From the NCBI GenBank assembly GCA_035687745.1, contig DASRVA010000162.1, positions 1-6,241 of the forward strand: DNA of 6,241 nucleotides. Reading direction: 5' to 3'. Within the stretch, counting starts at the first letter, position 1. Every line of letters begins with the position of its first letter. This stretch comes from DASRVA01 sp035687745 (GTDB taxonomy: Bacteria > Gemmatimonadota > Gemmatimonadetes > JACCXV01 > JAHWKZ01). Of this stretch, positions 5,595 through 6,241 are shown piece by piece. A model generated the notes under the pieces. That model saw only the letters and a program-made list of their open reading frames with translations, was not told where the DNA came from and did not search any database. Made by a program: the position numbers and the translations under genes.

Positions 5595-5624
5595 AGCCCC
5601 CGGCCGCTCGCGCGACCGGGGGCT
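5595..5624 (-). terminator. Hairpin terminator downstream of the 16S rRNA gene
   Basis: AGCCCCCGG (5595-5603) and CCGGGGGCT (5616-5624) form a perfect 9-bp stem around a 12-base GC-rich loop. Read on the minus strand it is followed by TCTTCGTGT, a modest T-rich tail, so it most likely ends transcription coming from the 16S rRNA side. It lies about 240 bases past the 16S 3' end and 64 bases before the vapBC -35, separating the two units. Confidence 0.6.
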
Positions 5625-5649
5625 CTCCGTCCCTCTCAGGGGCACCCTG

Positions 5650-5748
5650 TTATCCGTCGGTCCCCGTGATCTCCGTGGTCTCCCGGAGCGGGGCGAGGAT
5701 GCTCTCCTCGAACCGAATCGTGCCAGCCTGAACGGCCGGATGGCTCAA
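5650..5748 (-). CDS. Possible 32-residue small protein between 16S rRNA and terminator
   Basis: A TTG-started ORF of 32 codons (ending in RETTEITGTDG) stops 25 bases before the terminator-like hairpin. By hand count 27 of 32 third positions are G or C, and every third position from codon 12 to 31 is, which looks coding. However, no well-placed ribosome binding site precedes the TTG, and the frame stays open further upstream to an ATG at 5838. I recognise no family. It may be a small gene, the tail of a decayed gene, or chance in GC-rich DNA. Confidence 0.25.
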   Translation of the reverse strand: MSHPAVQAGTIRFEESILAPLRETTEITGTDG

Positions 5749-5806
5749 CCTAGGTGGCGACTTGGACGGCAGCGGGTCCGCCCGGCCTGGTGCGCCGGCT
5801 CGGCGC

Positions 5807-5822
5807 CCGTCCCGAAGGACGG
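5807..5822 (-). other. UUCG tetraloop hairpin in the 16S trailer
   Basis: On the minus strand CCGTCC-TTCG-GGACGG forms a 6-bp stem closed by a cUUCGg tetraloop, one of the most stable RNA loops. It starts about 42 bases past the 16S 3' end. It may help processing or protect the trailer; no 5' flank is visible to test pairing with the 16S leader. Confidence 0.5.
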
Positions 5823-5861
5823 ACGGCCGAAGGACCATGCCCTCGTTTCGTCGACACTCCC

Positions 5862-6241
<380 letters not shown>

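Noticed and set aside
5700..5740. GGTTCGAG on the minus strand as a possible tRNA T-loop in the 16S spacer
   Set aside because: The flanking five bases on each side do not pair, and no acceptor, D or anticodon arms can be drawn around it.

Overview
This is a GC-rich bacterial stretch, probably a contig end, because it begins inside one gene and ends inside a 16S rRNA gene. From right to left on the minus strand it carries the 3' part of a 16S rRNA gene, a vapBC-type toxin-antitoxin pair, a MarR-family regulator, and the E1 and start of E2 of 2-oxoglutarate dehydrogenase. On the plus strand, in the middle, lie a single-domain rhodanese gene and a small helical protein with a possible 25-codon leader ORF. 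The host cannot be named safely. The 16S end is plainly bacterial. E1 is a stand-alone protein with a separate E2 gene, unlike the fused Kgd of mycobacteria and corynebacteria. The VapB is of the DUF217 kind, and several genes look leaderless. A high-GC, environmental, possibly little-cultured lineage fits best.

Layout: 1-379 (minus, partial) sucB with a lipoyl domain and a TTG start; 446-3304 (minus) sucA; 3394-3873 (minus) marR-like regulator; 3874-3978 a compact divergent control region with a perfect 12-bp palindrome that provides a -35-like hexamer to both strands; 3979-4326 (plus) rhodanese, closed by a strong hairpin at 4337-4384; 4427-4504 (plus) possible 25-residue peptide overlapping the next start as TGATG; 4504-4755 (plus) 83-residue heptad-repeat protein of unknown function; 4826-5257 and 5244-5495 (minus) vapC and vapB, overlapping by 14 bases, with a near-consensus promoter; 5496-5863 a spacer with a UUCG hairpin, a possible 32-residue ORF and a terminator-like hairpin; 5864-6241 (minus) 16S rRNA 3' end.

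How the parts relate: sucA and sucB form the TCA-cycle E1-E2 pair that decarboxylates 2-oxoglutarate and passes the succinyl group to a lipoyl arm. The MarR protein lies upstream on the same strand but is more simply read as the regulator of itself and of the divergent rhodanese gene, and its two wing cysteines would suit a thiol or sulfur signal. The toxin-antitoxin pair lies directly downstream of the 16S gene, where a spacer tRNA or 23S rRNA would be expected. So the 16S gene is either unlinked from 23S or the contig is misjoined there.

The most notable observations are the apparently unlinked 16S gene, three genes (sucA, marR-like, vapB) whose -10-like hexamers lie 7-9 bases before an ATG without a ribosome binding site, the shared palindrome at the marR/rhodanese divergence, and a tiny coupled gene pair of unknown function.
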